Part shown: one piece after another, positions 1 to 10,523 of the stretch
How positions within the stretch are numbered: the first letter of the stretch is position 1
How the letters are laid out: every line of letters begins with the position of its first letter
Source of the DNA: Martelella alba
Lineage (GTDB): Bacteria; Pseudomonadota; Gammaproteobacteria; Enterobacterales; Enterobacteriaceae
Reading direction: 5' to 3'
Assembly (NCBI RefSeq): GCF_005217455.1
Contig: NZ_SZPQ01000018.1
Span: forward strand, 62,001-126,000
DNA length: 64,000 bases
Notes under the pieces: generated by a model
The model's database searches: none
What the model was told of the DNA's origin: nothing
The model's input: the letters and a program-made list of their open reading frames with translations, nothing else
Translations under genes and position numbers: made by a program

Positions 1-594
1 AGCGACCAGCCAGGCGGCCAGGGCCGCTGCCGCGATAAAGACGCCTACCGCGCCTAAGCCGCCGACGTCATTTAAAAACACGCCCAGCGGGGCGCCGATG
101 CCGATGGCGCCATAAGTGGCCACGCCGTTCCAGGAGATCACCCGGGCGGTATGCAATTGGCCCACGCGGCCAATTCCCCACAATGTGGCGCCGGTACTGG
201 CGAAACTTTCACCCACGCCCAGCACCAGTCGCCCGGCGAACAGCACGAAAAGGCCGGTCCAGGGCGCGGCGGACAGTCCACCGGCGACAACATACAGCAG
301 ACCGCTCAGGCCGCAACACAGTAATCCGAGCAGGACCACCCGTTTCGGGCCCCACATATCGGCAAACCGTCCGGCATGGGGGCGGCTCAACAGGGTGGCG
401 ATATATTGTATGCTGATGGCAAGGCCGGCTATCACGGTATTGAACCCGAGCTGATTATGGGTAAAGCCGGGAATCACCGCCAAGGGCAAGCCGATGGACA
501 GATAACAGATAAAAGTAAAAAAAACGATGGGTATGATGCGCCGGTTCAGCTGCCGCGGGGGCAGGGCCGGTAATGGCGAGGCTTGAGAAGGCAT
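1..594 (-). CDS. yhhS: MFS transporter, YhhS-like (partial, C-terminus outside window)
   Basis: Inner-membrane major facilitator superfamily transporter. The first 198 residues are visible; the gene runs off the left edge. It starts at an ATG at 594. The N-terminus is followed by hydrophobic segments typical of the first six transmembrane helices. The stretches [10 protein letters not shown], a loop with [14 protein letters not shown], and RVISWNG followed by GAPLGV are the pattern I remember for E. coli YhhS, and fit it better than YfcJ. The substrate is not known from the sequence. It is divergent from sufA across a 649-base gap that contains a Fur-box-like site, so iron control of either gene is possible but unproven. 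Confidence 0.75.
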   Translation of the reverse strand, partial: MPSQASPLPALPPRQLNRRIIPIVFFTFICYLSIGLPLAVIPGFTHNQLGFNTVIAGLAISIQYIATLLSRPHAGRFADMWGPKRVVLLGLLCCGLSGLLYVVAGGLSAAPWTGLFVLFAGRLVLGVGESFASTGATLWGIGRVGQLHTARVISWNGVATYGAIGIGAPLGVFLNDVGGLGAVGVFIAAAALAAWLVA

Positions 595-841
595 AAACGT
601 AAAACACCTGGAAAATCCCGATTTCGAACGTTTAGGATAACCCGGATTCATGCACCGCGCTGGAAAAAAATGCGGTGGGACCGTAATTTGCGCCAGTAGC
701 CCCTGGTTGAGGGGCAGAGTCCGTCATGGAAAATAATTTTGTATTATAATTAGTAGGCAAGGCGTCAAAAAGCGGCAATGTAGCGTTTAACGCGTAACGA
801 CGGAACGGGCGACGGGGAAGATGCGGTTTTATTGTGTAAAT

Positions 842-860
842 ACTTATGGTAATCATTCTC
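842..860. promoter_or_regulatory. Fur-box-like site
   Basis: ACTTATGGTAATCATTCTC matches 14 of 19 positions of the Fur consensus GATAATGATAATCATTATC. It lies 384 bases upstream of sufA and 248 bases upstream of the divergent MFS gene. Fur repression of suf is established in E. coli, but the distance to sufA is large, so the site may instead serve the MFS gene or both. Confidence 0.5.
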
Positions 861-1170
861 AATCAAGTAATTTAATTCACTGGGGTCAGCGGTTTACCCG
901 AAGCGCAGTAGACAAATAGCGGCGGTACATAAGGGTTAATGTTTGCCTGTTATAAAAATAGTTATTTTCGATGGATATTTTCCCGCTGGCGGCCCCGGAA
1001 TTCTGATAATTATTTTGTGGTTTTTATTTTAATTAAACTACTTTAAAATCAATACAGTAAATATTGAAAAAATAGGTCCTGTGCCGGAGCTTAAGGCAAA
1101 TACGCCGCGCATCCGCCATCCTGTCCGGCGTTTCGCGACGGTTACCGCTATTTCCCTGTAAAGGGCAAGG

Positions 1171-1198
1171 TTGCAGTGATATTCCATATCACTAACAT
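1171..1198 (+). promoter_or_regulatory. Candidate sufA promoter with palindromic operator
   Basis: A perfect 8-base inverted repeat, AGTGATAT-TCC-ATATCACT, occupies 1175-1193. It overlaps the gap between a weak -35-like TTGCAG (1171-1176) and a -10-like TAACAT (1193-1198). sufA starts about 45 bases downstream. The palindrome is read directly from the sequence; the promoter assignment is inference. It does not match the IscR, OxyR or Fur consensus that I know. Confidence 0.4.
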
Positions 1199-1243
1199 AG
1201 AGTTCAGGTTATCTCGACTTGTTATCTTGAGAGGTAAAATTTT

Positions 1244-1615
1244 ATGCAAACGGACACCGTGGAGACATTTTCCCTGGAAGACAATGTCTGGCAGGGATTG
1301 ACCCTCAGCGAGGCGGCCGCCAGGCAGATTCGCCGCCTGACGGAGCAAAATGACGGCATGATGGGCCTGCGGCTCGGCGTTAAGCAATCGGGCTGCGCCG
1401 GTTTTGGCTATGTGGTGGAAATGGCGAGGGAACAAGATCGCGGCGATTTGGTCTTTCAGCGCGACGGCGCCAGATTGTATGTCCCGTTACAGGCGATGCC
1501 GTTTATCGACGGCACGGAAGTGGATTTCATTCAAGAAGGCCTGAATCACGTCTTCAAATTCAACAACCCCAAAGCTCAGCATGCCTGCGGATGCGGCGAG
1601 AGCTTTGGCCTTTGA
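1244..1615 (+). CDS. sufA: Fe-S cluster assembly A-type carrier SufA
   Basis: A-type iron-sulfur carrier that accepts clusters from the SufBCD scaffold and passes them to apoproteins in the cytoplasm. The 123 residues match the usual length. The three conserved cluster-ligand cysteines are present: C51 in SGCAGFGY and C115/C117 in the C-terminal CGCGESF. A GAGAGG ribosome-binding site lies 9 bases before the ATG. It is the first gene of sufABCDSE, with sufB 13 bases downstream. Suf is used under iron limitation and oxidative stress, which fits the Fur-like site upstream. Confidence 0.96.
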   Translation: MQTDTVETFSLEDNVWQGLTLSEAAARQIRRLTEQNDGMMGLRLGVKQSGCAGFGYVVEMAREQDRGDLVFQRDGARLYVPLQAMPFIDGTEVDFIQEGLNHVFKFNNPKAQHACGCGESFGL

Positions 1616-1628
1616 GCGATGAACCATT

Positions 1629-3137
1629 ATGGCACGAAGCAATATTGAGACTCTAGAGCCTATCAATGCGGCGCCCCAGCCCTGGGTCAGGGATGAGCGC
1701 TATAAAGAAGGCTTCTTTACCCAACTGGTTACCGACGAGCTGGCCCATGGCATCAGCGAAGACGTGGTGCGGGCGATTTCGGCAAAACGCAATGAACCGG
1801 AATGGATGCTGGAGTTTCGCCTGGATGCCTTCCGCGCCTGGCAAAATATGGAAGAGCCGCATTGGCTAAAAGCGCATTACGATAAACTGGATTACAACGC
1901 CTACAGTTACTATTCCGCGCCCTCTTGCGGCAGTTGCGACGATCAGTGCGGATCGCAGCCCGGGGCGGTGCAGCAGCCTGGCGCCCAAGCGTCCGAGGGA
2001 TATCTGACCACCGAGGTGGAGGCCGCTTTCAATCAACTGGGCGTGCCGGTGCGCGAGGGTAGCGAGGTGGCGGTGGACGCCATTTTCGATTCGGTGTCGG
2101 TGTCCACCACCTATCGCGACAAATTGGCCAAAGAAGGCATCATCTTCTGCTCGTTCGGCGAGGCCGTGCAGCGGCATCCCGAACTGGTGCGCAAGTATCT
2201 GGGCAGCGTGGTGCCGCCGAATGATAATTTTTTTGCGGCGCTGAATTCCGCAGTCGCCTCGGACGGGACGTTTGTGTATATCCCGAAAGGGGTGCGCTGC
2301 CCGATGGAGCTGTCGACCTATTTCCGCATCAATGCGGCAAAGACCGGCCAGTTCGAGCGTACCATCCTTGTCGCCGATGAAGACAGCTACGTCAGTTATA
2401 TAGAGGGTTGCTCGGCGCCCGTGCGCGACAGCTATCAACTGCACGCCGCGGTGGTGGAGGTCATCATCCACAAAAACGCCGAAGTCAAATATTCCACCGT
2501 GCAAAACTGGTTCCCCGGTAACGAAACCGAGGGCGGCATTCTTAATTTCGTCACCAAACGGGCCTTGTGCGAAGGTGAAAACGCCAAGATGTCCTGGACA
2601 CAGTCGGAAACCGGTTCGGCCATTACCTGGAAATACCCCAGCTGTATTTTGCGCGGCGACAATTCGGTGGGCGAGTTTTTCTCGGTGGCGCTGACCAACG
2701 GTAAACAACAGGCGGACACCGGCACCAAGATGATCCACATTGGTAAAAACACCCGGTCAACCATCATCTCCAAAGGGATTTCCGCAGGCAAAAGCGAGAA
2801 TACCTATCGGGGGCAGGTAAAAATCATGCCGACCGCGACCAATGCCCGCAACTACACCCAGTGCGATTCAATGCTGATCGGCAGCGAATGCGGCGCGCAT
2901 ACCTTCCCGTATGTAGAGGTCCGCAACAGCACCGCCCAGCTCGAACATGAGGCCACCACATCGCGCATCGGCGAGGATCAACTGTTTTACTGCCGCCAGC
3001 GGGGAATTAGCGAAGACGATGCCATCTCCATGATCGTCAATGGTTTCTGTAAAGACGTGTTCTCGGAATTACCGCTGGAGTTCGCGGTTGAAGCGCAAAA
3101 ACTTCTGGCCATCAGTCTCGAACATAGCGTGGGTTAA
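1629..3137 (+). CDS. sufB: Fe-S cluster assembly scaffold SufB
   Basis: Scaffold subunit of the SufBC2D complex on which nascent Fe-S clusters are built. It has 502 residues against about 495 in E. coli. The N-terminal [17 protein letters not shown] and [16 protein letters not shown] stretches and the C-terminal [19 protein letters not shown] stretch are near identical to E. coli SufB. The active-site cysteine within [11 protein letters not shown] (equivalent to E. coli C405) is retained, whereas the nearby second cysteine of E. coli (VECRN) is valine here. The extra residues lie mainly near the N-terminus and around residues 115-125. Second gene of the suf operon. Confidence 0.97.
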   Translation: MARSNIETLEPINAAPQPWVRDERYKEGFFTQLVTDELAHGISEDVVRAISAKRNEPEWMLEFRLDAFRAWQNMEEPHWLKAHYDKLDYNAYSYYSAPSCGSCDDQCGSQPGAVQQPGAQASEGYLTTEVEAAFNQLGVPVREGSEVAVDAIFDSVSVSTTYRDKLAKEGIIFCSFGEAVQRHPELVRKYLGSVVPPNDNFFAALNSAVASDGTFVYIPKGVRCPMELSTYFRINAAKTGQFERTILVADEDSYVSYIEGCSAPVRDSYQLHAAVVEVIIHKNAEVKYSTVQNWFPGNETEGGILNFVTKRALCEGENAKMSWTQSETGSAITWKYPSCILRGDNSVGEFFSVALTNGKQQADTGTKMIHIGKNTRSTIISKGISAGKSENTYRGQVKIMPTATNARNYTQCDSMLIGSECGAHTFPYVEVRNSTAQLEHEATTSRIGEDQLFYCRQRGISEDDAISMIVNGFCKDVFSELPLEFAVEAQKLLAISLEHSVG

Positions 3138-3196
3138 GCCGCCAGCCATTGCCTGGCCGCTTTGCGGGGGGCTCGGACGGGGTTAAAGGAAAAATA

Positions 3197-3943
3197 ATGT
3201 TAACAGTAAGCAATTTAAGCGTCAGTGTGGAAGACAAAGCCATTCTCAAGGGATTGAGCCTGGAGATCAAACCCGGCGAGGTGCATGCCATTATGGGGCC
3301 CAACGGCTCAGGCAAAAGCACCTTTTCGGCCACTTTGGCCGGACGGGAGGATTATCAGGTCACTGGCGGGGAAATCCTGTTCAAGGGCAAGGACTTATTG
3401 GCCCTCGACCCGGAAGCGCGGGCCGGGGAGGGCGTGTTCATGGCCTTTCAATACCCGGTGGAAATTCCCGGCGTCAGTAATCAATTCTTTTTGCAAACCG
3501 CGGTGAATGCGGTACGTAAATACCGCGGCCAGGAGCCGCTGGACCGTTTTGATTTCGCCGATTTCATCGATGAGAAAATCGAGCTGTTGAAAATGCCCGC
3601 CGACCTGCTGACCCGCTCGGTGAACGTCGGATTCTCCGGCGGTGAAAAAAAACGTAACGATATTCTGCAAATGGCGGCGCTGGAGCCCGATTTGTGCATT
3701 CTTGATGAAACCGACTCCGGCCTGGATATCGATGCCCTGAAAATCGTGGCGCACGGCGTCAACACCCTGCGTAATCCGCAGCGCTCGTTTATTATCGTAA
3801 CCCACTACCAGCGGATCCTGGATTACATCAAGCCGGATCACGTCCATGTGCTCTATCAGGGACGTATTGTCAAAACCGGCGATTTCGCTTTGGTTAAACA
3901 GCTGGAGGACCAAGGCTATGGCTGGCTTACCGAACAAGAATAA
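3197..3943 (+). CDS. sufC: Fe-S cluster assembly ATPase SufC
   Basis: ABC-type ATPase of the SufBC2D complex; ATP hydrolysis drives conformational change in the scaffold. I choose the ATG at 3197 rather than the in-frame start 48 bases earlier because it gives 248 residues, the E. coli length, beginning MLTVSNLSVSV, with AAGGA upstream. Walker A is GPNGSGKST at residues 34-42, the signature is FSGGEKKR, and Walker B is LCILDE. It overlaps sufD by 26 bases, which suggests translational coupling. Confidence 0.96.
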   Translation: MLTVSNLSVSVEDKAILKGLSLEIKPGEVHAIMGPNGSGKSTFSATLAGREDYQVTGGEILFKGKDLLALDPEARAGEGVFMAFQYPVEIPGVSNQFFLQTAVNAVRKYRGQEPLDRFDFADFIDEKIELLKMPADLLTRSVNVGFSGGEKKRNDILQMAALEPDLCILDETDSGLDIDALKIVAHGVNTLRNPQRSFIIVTHYQRILDYIKPDHVHVLYQGRIVKTGDFALVKQLEDQGYGWLTEQE

Positions 3944-5216
3944 TGCCCGGGCGCTGCAGCAGTGGCATCATTTATTCGAAAGCCGGAACATCAGCCGCTC
4001 GGCGCAGGCCCATGTCCATTGGCAAAATGTGCAACGGTTGGGATTGCCGACCCGTCGACATGAGCATTGGCGTTATACCCCTCTCGAGGGGCTGTTGTCC
4101 CATGATTTTTCCCTGGCGGACGCTCCCGACCTGAGCCCCATGGAGTGCGACCGGCTCAGCCTGCCTCTGGATGCGGTGCGACTGGTGTTTGTGGATGGGC
4201 GCTTCAATGAGCGGCTCAGCTCGGTTGAACAGGGCGCCTGGCAGGTCGAGGTGGAGCGGGGCGCCGATCGCTCAGTGTTGCCTGAGGCCATCCAACCGGA
4301 CATCTTTTTGCACCTGACCGAAAGCCTGAGTCTGGAAACCGCATTGATTCGGCTGCCGGCCGGTAAAACAGCGGAAAAACCGCTTTATCTGCTGCATATC
4401 AGCAGCGGCAGCCAAAGCAACGACGAGCTCAACACCGTACCATACCGGCATCATCTGTCAGTGGAAAACGGCGCCAGCGGCGAGGTCATCGAACATTTCG
4501 CCAGCCTGGACGGCCGCGGGCATTTCACCGGCGCGCGGCTAACCATGGCGGTGGGAGACAACGCCCGTCTCGCCCACATCAAGCTGGCGTTCGAGAATCG
4601 GGCGAGTTATCACTTCGCCCATAATGATATCGCCATCGGGCGCGATGCCTATGTGCGCAGCAATAGCTTCCTGCTGGGTGACGGGCTGACCCGTCACCAG
4701 ACCAGCGCCCAATTGAATGGCGAAGGGGCTGATCTGGCCATCAACAGCTTGTTGTTGCCGGCGGGTAACAACGTCACCGATACCCGTACCTATCTTGAGC
4801 ACAACAAAGGCTATTGCCTAAGCCGCCAGTTGCATAAAATCATCGCCCGCGATCGCGGCAAGGGCGTGTTCAATGGGCTTATCAAGGTGGCCAAGCATGC
4901 CATCAAAACCGATGGACAAATGACCAACAACAATCTGTTGCTCGACAGGCTATCGGAGGTGGACACCAAACCCCAGCTGGAAATCTACGCCGATGATGTA
5001 AAGTGCAGTCATGGCGCCACGGTGGGACGAATCGACGAGGAACAGATGTTCTATTTGCGCTCCCGCGGCATCCCGCGCGACGACGCGCAGCGGATGATCA
5101 TCCACGCCTTTGCGGCGGAAATCACCGAGGCGGTGGACAATCAAGGGGTGCGGGACTTCATCCTGGCGCATATTGCCGAGGCTTTCCGGGGAGGAATGCA
5201 TGTCATATCCCATTGA
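3918..5216 (+). CDS. sufD: Fe-S cluster assembly protein SufD
   Basis: SufB paralogue that completes the SufBC2D scaffold and is needed for iron acquisition by the complex. The start at 3918 (MAGLPN) matches E. coli SufD; the longer open frame upstream lies inside sufC. The product has 432 residues. The C-terminal [20 protein letters not shown] carries the histidine (E. coli H360) that helps ligate the cluster at the SufB-SufD interface. It overlaps sufC by 26 bases and sufS by 17 bases, as expected of a tightly coupled operon. Confidence 0.95.
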   Translation: MAGLPNKNNARALQQWHHLFESRNISRSAQAHVHWQNVQRLGLPTRRHEHWRYTPLEGLLSHDFSLADAPDLSPMECDRLSLPLDAVRLVFVDGRFNERLSSVEQGAWQVEVERGADRSVLPEAIQPDIFLHLTESLSLETALIRLPAGKTAEKPLYLLHISSGSQSNDELNTVPYRHHLSVENGASGEVIEHFASLDGRGHFTGARLTMAVGDNARLAHIKLAFENRASYHFAHNDIAIGRDAYVRSNSFLLGDGLTRHQTSAQLNGEGADLAINSLLLPAGNNVTDTRTYLEHNKGYCLSRQLHKIIARDRGKGVFNGLIKVAKHAIKTDGQMTNNNLLLDRLSEVDTKPQLEIYADDVKCSHGATVGRIDEEQMFYLRSRGIPRDDAQRMIIHAFAAEITEAVDNQGVRDFILAHIAEAFRGGMHVISH

Positions 5217-6423
5217 ACGAATCCGCGCGGATTTTCCCCTTCTCGCGCAAGAGGTCAACGGGCAGCCGCTCGTCTACCTGGACAGCGCCGCCAGCGCCCA
5301 AAAACCCCATGTCGTCATTGACGCCGAGGGGGATTTTTATCGCCATGGCTATGCGGCGGTACATCGGGGTATACATACCCTCAGCGCCGACGCCACCGCC
5401 AGAATGGAAGGGGTTCGCGCCCAGGCGGCGAAATTCATTCACGCCGCCTCCGAGGAGGAAATCATCTTCGTCAAAGGCACCACCGAAGGCATCAATCTGG
5501 TGGCCAACAGCTATGGACGGCATTTCCTGCGCCCGGGCGATAATCTGATCCTCACCGAAATGGAGCATCATTCCAATATTGTCCCCTGGCAAATTATCGC
5601 CGAGGAAAAACGGCTGGAAATCCGATTTTTGCCGTTGCTGCCTGACGGTACGCTGGATGAGGAAAAACTGCCGTCCCTGATAGACGGGCGGACCCGGCTG
5701 CTGGCCATCACCCAGGTATCCAATGTGCTGGGCACCGTCAATCCCCTGGAACGGCTGATTGCCCGCGCCCGCGCCGAGACCGATTTGGTGGTGTTGGTGG
5801 ACGGCGCCCAGGGCATAATGCACCAGGGTGTCGACGTTCAGGCGTTGAATTGCGACTTTTACACCTTTTCCGGCCATAAGATTTACGGGCCGTCCGGCAT
5901 CGGTATCCTGTATGGCAAAAAAGCCTTGCTGGATCGCATGCCGCCTTGGGAAGGCGGCGGTTCCATGATCCGTGAAGTCAGCTTGCGCGAGGGGACGACG
6001 TTTCTGGACGCGCCATGGCGTTTCGAGGCCGGCTCGCCCAATACTGCCGGGATGATGGGGCTTGGGGCGGCGTTGAGCTATGTCGACGAACTGGGCCTTG
6101 AGAACATCCATCACTACGAACAGCAACTGATGCATTATGCTCTGGATGTCTTGCGCCAGGTGCCGGACATCATCGTCTATGGACCCGAGGAACGGGCGGG
6201 CGGCATTGCGTTCAATCTGGGACGCCACCATGCCTATGATGTGGGCAGTTTTTTGGACCAGTACGGCATCGCCATCCGCACCGGGCATCACTGCGCGATG
6301 CCGTTGATGGCTTACTACCAGGTACCCAGCATGTGCCGCGCGTCGCTGGCGCTGTATACCACCCGGGATGATATCGACCGGCTGGCCTCGGGATTGGCTC
6401 GTATCCGGCGGCTGCTGGGATAA
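5200..6423 (+). CDS. sufS: Cysteine desulfurase SufS
   Basis: Type II PLP-dependent cysteine desulfurase that mobilises sulfur from L-cysteine as a persulfide and hands it to SufE. The ATG at 5200 ([15 protein letters not shown]) is preceded by GGGGAGGA and gives 407 residues. The PLP lysine is K227 in [10 protein letters not shown], and the persulfide-forming cysteine is C365 in RTGHHCAMP. Its start overlaps the end of sufD by 17 bases. Confidence 0.96.
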   Translation: MSYPIERIRADFPLLAQEVNGQPLVYLDSAASAQKPHVVIDAEGDFYRHGYAAVHRGIHTLSADATARMEGVRAQAAKFIHAASEEEIIFVKGTTEGINLVANSYGRHFLRPGDNLILTEMEHHSNIVPWQIIAEEKRLEIRFLPLLPDGTLDEEKLPSLIDGRTRLLAITQVSNVLGTVNPLERLIARARAETDLVVLVDGAQGIMHQGVDVQALNCDFYTFSGHKIYGPSGIGILYGKKALLDRMPPWEGGGSMIREVSLREGTTFLDAPWRFEAGSPNTAGMMGLGAALSYVDELGLENIHHYEQQLMHYALDVLRQVPDIIVYGPEERAGGIAFNLGRHHAYDVGSFLDQYGIAIRTGHHCAMPLMAYYQVPSMCRASLALYTTRDDIDRLASGLARIRRLLG

Positions 6424-6450
6424 ACCGCGTCCGGGGAGGACAAGAATTTT

Positions 6451-6864
6451 ATGGCGAATTTGCCCGACAAAGAAAAACTGTTGCGTAACTTTTCCCGTTG
6501 CAGCAACTGGGAAGAAAAATACCTATATATTATCGAGCTGGGCGGCAAACTCGAGCCGATGCCGCCGGGTACCCGGATTGCCGGCAATCTTATCCCCGGC
6601 TGCCAAAGTCAGGTATGGATCGCCATGGCCAAGGATCCGACGGGAACCGTGCATTTCCATGGCGACAGCGATTCGGCCATCGTCAAGGGGCTAATCGCCA
6701 CCGTGTTTGTGCTTTATCAGGGCATGACGCCGCAGGATATCGTCGGACTGGATGTGCGGCCGTTTTTCAGCCAGTTGGCGCTGAGCCAGCATTTGACGCC
6801 GTCCCGTTCTCAGGGACTGGAGGCCATGGTGCGCGGCATCAGAAACAAGGCCGCCGCGCTGTAA
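6451..6864 (+). CDS. sufE: Sulfur acceptor protein SufE
   Basis: Small partner of SufS that accepts the persulfide sulfur and delivers it to SufB. It has 137 residues, with the acceptor cysteine C51 in PGCQSQVWI and the conserved [13 protein letters not shown] stretch. A GGGGAGGA ribosome-binding site precedes the ATG. Last gene of the suf operon; a 207-base gap separates it from ldtE on the same strand. Confidence 0.96.
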   Translation: MANLPDKEKLLRNFSRCSNWEEKYLYIIELGGKLEPMPPGTRIAGNLIPGCQSQVWIAMAKDPTGTVHFHGDSDSAIVKGLIATVFVLYQGMTPQDIVGLDVRPFFSQLALSQHLTPSRSQGLEAMVRGIRNKAAAL

Positions 6865-7071
6865 TCCCCGCGCCCGCGCCGGCTTAAGCACCCGGACGGG
6901 TTTCAACGGCCGCATCGCGGCCGTTCCCGCTCTTGGCGTGATCGCCCCTGCACGCGACCGGGTATCGGCAAATTCCGATTGCCGTCCACCATGGGTGTTT
7001 GCTATTGATGAACCCAACGCCGCCGCAACGCGACGGCGGATCATCTTGACGACCCAGAGTGGGGATAGCAT

Positions 7072-8022
7072 ATGCAAGGCACATTTCGGACAATCGGCCT
7101 GGTACTGGCCGCCTGCGTTCTGGCGGGTTTCAGCCGACTCGCCGCCGCGACCGTTTACCCCCTGCCGCCGCCCGACAGCCGACTTATCGGAGAAAACGTC
7201 ACCACAACGGTGGATAGCGCGGGCGGTTCCCTAGAGTCCATTGCCGCCCGCTATCAAATCGGCCTGCTGGCCATGTTGGAGGCCAATCCCGGCACCGATC
7301 CCTGGTTACCGAAAGCCGGCCGCGAATTGACCATTCCGACGCAAATGCTTCTGCCGGACGCGCCACGCAAAGGCATCGTGATTAACCTGGCCGAATTGCG
7401 GTTGTATTACTACCCGCCGGGGGAGGAGAGCGTGATAGTCTATCCCATCGGCATCGGTCAGTTAGGCCGGAACACGCCGGTCATGGTGACGCAAATCATT
7501 CAGAAAATCACCCATCCCACCTGGACGCCCACGCCCAATATCCGCCGGCATTATCGTGAAGAACAGGGGATTATCCTGCCGGCGGTCGTGCCGGCGGGGC
7601 CGGATAATCCCATGGGCTTGTTCGCCTTGAGGCTGGCGGCCGGCAACGGCGCTTATCTCATTCACGGCACCAACGCCAATTTCGGCATTGGCATGCGGGT
7701 CAGTTCCGGCTGTATCCGGTTGCGTCCCGACGATATCCAGACGTTATTCGAACACGTGCCGGCAGGCACGCGGGTGCAGGTGGTCAACGAACCGGTAAAA
7801 GTGGCGCAGGAGCCGGATGGCAAACGCTATATTGAAGTGCATCAACCGCTGTCCCGCACGGCCAAAGACGATCCGCAAACCCTACCCATTCCCTTGACGG
7901 CGAAGATCAAAAAATTTCTCGCTGATCATGGTACGGACCGGCAGATGGCCATTGAGGCCATTGCCCGCCGTTCCGGCATGCCGGTATTGGTTTCCCTGGG
8001 TGAACCGGCCGACAGGTTTTAA
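7072..8022 (+). CDS. ldtE: L,D-transpeptidase LdtE (YnhG)
   Basis: Periplasmic L,D-transpeptidase that forms 3-3 (meso-DAP to meso-DAP) cross-links in peptidoglycan. The 316 residues begin with a signal peptide (about residues 1-25, AAA cleavage region). A LysM-like domain (SLESIAARYQIGLLAMLEANPG) follows, then the YkuD catalytic domain with HGTN and SSGCIRL, whose cysteine is the nucleophile. It lies between sufE and lpp in the E. coli order and is convergent with lpp. Confidence 0.93.
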   Translation: MQGTFRTIGLVLAACVLAGFSRLAAATVYPLPPPDSRLIGENVTTTVDSAGGSLESIAARYQIGLLAMLEANPGTDPWLPKAGRELTIPTQMLLPDAPRKGIVINLAELRLYYYPPGEESVIVYPIGIGQLGRNTPVMVTQIIQKITHPTWTPTPNIRRHYREEQGIILPAVVPAGPDNPMGLFALRLAAGNGAYLIHGTNANFGIGMRVSSGCIRLRPDDIQTLFEHVPAGTRVQVVNEPVKVAQEPDGKRYIEVHQPLSRTAKDDPQTLPIPLTAKIKKFLADHGTDRQMAIEAIARRSGMPVLVSLGEPADRF

Positions 8023-8144
8023 AACCCCGCCAGGACGCTCGGTAAAGGCCGTCATGACATTCCGGGCGCGGGAAGAGGAATTCACACTACGGGACAGGGG
8101 AAAAGCGCTGTGGGGTGGGGGAGGCCCATTGGCGCCAGGCAAAA

Positions 8145-8171
8145 AAAATGGCGCACAACGTGCGCCATTTT
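8145..8171 (-). terminator. lpp transcription terminator
   Basis: A perfect 12-base stem with a 3-base AAC loop (AAAATGGCGCAC / GTGCGCCATTTT). On the minus strand it is followed by a T run, since AAAAAAAA lies on the plus strand at 8141-8148. It sits 16 bases past the lpp stop codon. Confidence 0.9.
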
Positions 8172-8187
8172 CTAAACAAGGTGACTC

Positions 8188-8436
<249 letters not shown>

Positions 8437-8469
8437 CTAGATTGAGTTAATCTCCATGTAGCATTACAA

Positions 8470-8498
8470 GTATTACACAAAGTATTTTCGAATGAGAA
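8470..8498 (-). promoter_or_regulatory. lpp promoter
   Basis: On the minus strand, -35 TTCTCA (8493-8498), a 17-base spacer and -10 TAATAC (8470-8475). The surrounding CTTTGTGTAATACTTGTAA and the leader CTACATGGAGATTAACTCAA closely match the well-known E. coli lpp promoter and untranslated region. Confidence 0.8.
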
Positions 8499-8830
8499 TA
8501 AATTTTAGCGATAAAACGATTAATTTCGATCGACCGCTCAAAGAAACATCTTGTTTTACAGGGAGGTTAAAAAAAACCACTGAAACAACCGCGTTCCATA
8601 AGATAACTCTGATTAAAAGGCAGGGTCCTGTCCGGCTTATTTTGTCTCGGCCGGGTTGATTTTATTGTCGCGACTTATCTCTTTGCCAACAATTAACGGC
8701 GAAAGACGGCTACGGACCGGTGCGGGGATAAGCGCGGTCGGCGGTGGCGCCGGCACGAGACGCGAAACGGCCTGACGAAACGAGGTTATGGAACGGGATG
8801 GCGATACAGTATGGCGGTGGCTTGGCGGGC
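8499..8830. other. Intergenic region between lpp promoter and pykF terminator
   Basis: I see no gene. The part near lpp (8500-8600) is AT-rich, like the UP region of lpp. The remainder up to the pykF terminator shows no structure I can name. Confidence 0.5.
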
Positions 8831-8858
8831 AAAAAAAACGCCCCGGCGATGCGGGGCG
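8831..8858 (-). terminator. pykF terminator
   Basis: Stem CGCCCCG (8839-8845) / CGGGGCG (8852-8858), with eight As on the plus strand at 8831-8838 that give a U run on the minus-strand transcript. It lies 9 bases past the pykF stop. Confidence 0.9.
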
Positions 8859-8866
8859 GGCTGTCT

Positions 8867-10279
8867 TTAGAGCTGGTGTACCGATGCGGTATTGGTGGTG
8901 CCGCTTGGCACCAGCGCGCCGGATACCATCACGATGATATCGCCTTTTTGCGCCAGGCCGCTTTCCAGCGCCAGGGTTTTGCCTATCCGGTAAAAATCAT
9001 CGGTGGAGGCAATCTTATCCACCAACTGGGTGGTGACCCCTTTGCTTAGCAGCAACTGACGGGCGGTGATGGGATTGGTGGTCAGCGCCAGGATTTCCGC
9101 CTTGGGGAAATACTTACGTACCGCTTTGGCCGATTTGCCGCCCTCCGTCGCCACCACAATCAGCGGCGCTTCCAGTTTTTCAGCGGTTTCCACCGCGCCA
9201 CGGCACACCGCTTCGGTAATGCGCAGCTTACGGCTATCATTCACGCTGTCAATCCGGCTGCCCATTACCCGATCAGTGCGTTCGCAGATGGTTGCCATGA
9301 TGCTGACGGCTTCCAACGGATACTTGCCTTTGGCGCTTTCGCCGGACAACATTACCGCATCGGTGCCGTCAATAATGGCGTTGGCCACATCGCCGGCTTC
9401 CGCCCGGGTCGGGCGCGGGTTCTTGATCATGGAATCCAGCATCTGGGTGGCGGTAATCACGACTTTGCGGGCGCGGTTACATTTTTCAATCATCATCTTC
9501 TGGGCGAAGATCACTTCTTCCACCGGGATCTCCACGCCCAAATCGCCGCGCGCCACCATGATGCCATCGGAGGCATCCAGAATTTCATCAAAATTGTTCA
9601 GGCCTTCCTGATTTTCAATCTTGGAGATGATCTGAATATGTTCGCCGCCGTGTTGCTTTAGATGCTCGCGAATTTCCAGGACATCGGAGCGCTTGCGAAT
9701 GAAAGACGCGGCGATGAAATCCACGCCTTGTTCGCAACCAAAGATCAGGTCGCGTTTATCCTTCTCGGCCAGCGCCGGCAGGGCGATGGACACGCCGGGC
9801 AGGTTTACGCCTTTGTTTTCGCCAAGATCGCCGTTGTTGAGCACCCGGCAGGTCACGGTCGTCTCGGTTTTCTCGGTGACCACCATGCCAATCAGGCCAT
9901 CATCCACCAGGATGGTGTTGCCGACCGACAGATCATTGGCGAAGCCGGCATAGGTGACGGCGACGCGTTCTTTATTACCCACTACGCTCTGATCAGTGGT
10001 GAAGGTAAAGGTTTGACCGGCGGTCAAGGAAGCGTCGTTGCCGTTTTCCAGCTTCATGGTACGGATTTCGGGTCCTTTGGTATCCAGCAGGATAGCGGCT
10101 TTCTGGCCGGTGGCCTCCAGGATGGCGCGCAGGTTTTTGATCCGGTTGCCGTGTTCCTCATAATCGCCGTGAGAGAAGTTAAGGCGCATGACATTCATGC
10201 CTGCATCAAGCAGCTTGGCCAGCATCTCTTTAGGTTCGGATTTCGGGCCTATTGTACAAACGATTTTCGTCTTTTTCAT
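8867..10279 (-). CDS. pykF: Pyruvate kinase I (PykF)
   Basis: Catalyses phosphoenolpyruvate + ADP to pyruvate + ATP, the last step of glycolysis. It has 470 residues, the E. coli PykF length. It starts [16 protein letters not shown]; the substrate and K+ binding stretch MRLNFSHG covers residues 31-38, with [10 protein letters not shown] and the catalytic ISKIENQEG (lysine near residue 220) following. A Cra-like operator and a promoter lie about 215-270 bases upstream. The gene has its own terminator. Confidence 0.97.
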   Translation of the reverse strand: MKKTKIVCTIGPKSEPKEMLAKLLDAGMNVMRLNFSHGDYEEHGNRIKNLRAILEATGQKAAILLDTKGPEIRTMKLENGNDASLTAGQTFTFTTDQSVVGNKERVAVTYAGFANDLSVGNTILVDDGLIGMVVTEKTETTVTCRVLNNGDLGENKGVNLPGVSIALPALAEKDKRDLIFGCEQGVDFIAASFIRKRSDVLEIREHLKQHGGEHIQIISKIENQEGLNNFDEILDASDGIMVARGDLGVEIPVEEVIFAQKMMIEKCNRARKVVITATQMLDSMIKNPRPTRAEAGDVANAIIDGTDAVMLSGESAKGKYPLEAVSIMATICERTDRVMGSRIDSVNDSRKLRITEAVCRGAVETAEKLEAPLIVVATEGGKSAKAVRKYFPKAEILALTTNPITARQLLLSKGVTTQLVDKIASTDDFYRIGKTLALESGLAQKGDIIVMVSGALVPSGTTNTASVHQL

Positions 10280-10493
10280 AACTTTGGTATCTGCAAGTTG
10301 TGTTGGATGAGGATCTGGTGTGTCGCCGGGTTGTGCCGGCGAACGAAATTCGTGGCTCGCGGAGCCGGTTCCCTATGTTCAAGGATAGGTGACAAAAGTG
10401 AGAAAAGGATGAAAAAAACATAAACCTTTCACCTGATGAAACGGAAAGGGGCCGATGTTTAATTTTGTTGTCGTTAACCTTCGGCTGTTCAGA

Positions 10494-10505
10494 TGAAACC
10501 ATTCA
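10494..10505. promoter_or_regulatory. Cra (FruR) operator candidate for pykF
   Basis: TGAAACCATTCA matches the Cra core (TGAAWC-N-TTCA type), imperfectly palindromic. It lies about 20 bases downstream of the proposed -10 of the minus-strand promoter, a repressing position. E. coli pykF is a known Cra target. Confidence 0.6.
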
Positions 10506-10523
10506 AATGAAATAACGTTTTGT

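Larger units (their letters stand above)
595..1243. other. 649-base divergent regulatory region between MFS gene and sufA
   Basis: No convincing gene is present. It is AT-richer than its surroundings, especially 940-1080. It holds a Fur-box-like sequence at 842-860 and a perfect inverted repeat at 1175-1193 close to sufA. A 76-codon open frame on the minus strand (632-862) lacks a recognisable product and begins inside the Fur-box-like site, so I do not call it. In E. coli the suf promoter is controlled by OxyR, IHF, IscR and Fur; OxyR and IscR sites could not be identified by eye here. Confidence 0.6.

Noticed and set aside
632..862. 76-codon minus-strand frame between the MFS gene and sufA
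   Set aside because: No known product or signal, and its start overlaps the Fur-box-like site; more likely regulatory DNA.
1866..2738. 290-codon open frame antisense to sufB
   Set aside because: It lies entirely within sufB in another frame and has no recognisable domain; GC-rich genes often leave such shadows.
9662..10423. 253-codon open frame antisense to pykF
   Set aside because: A shadow of the highly conserved pykF; no homologous features, and the end falls in the pykF promoter.
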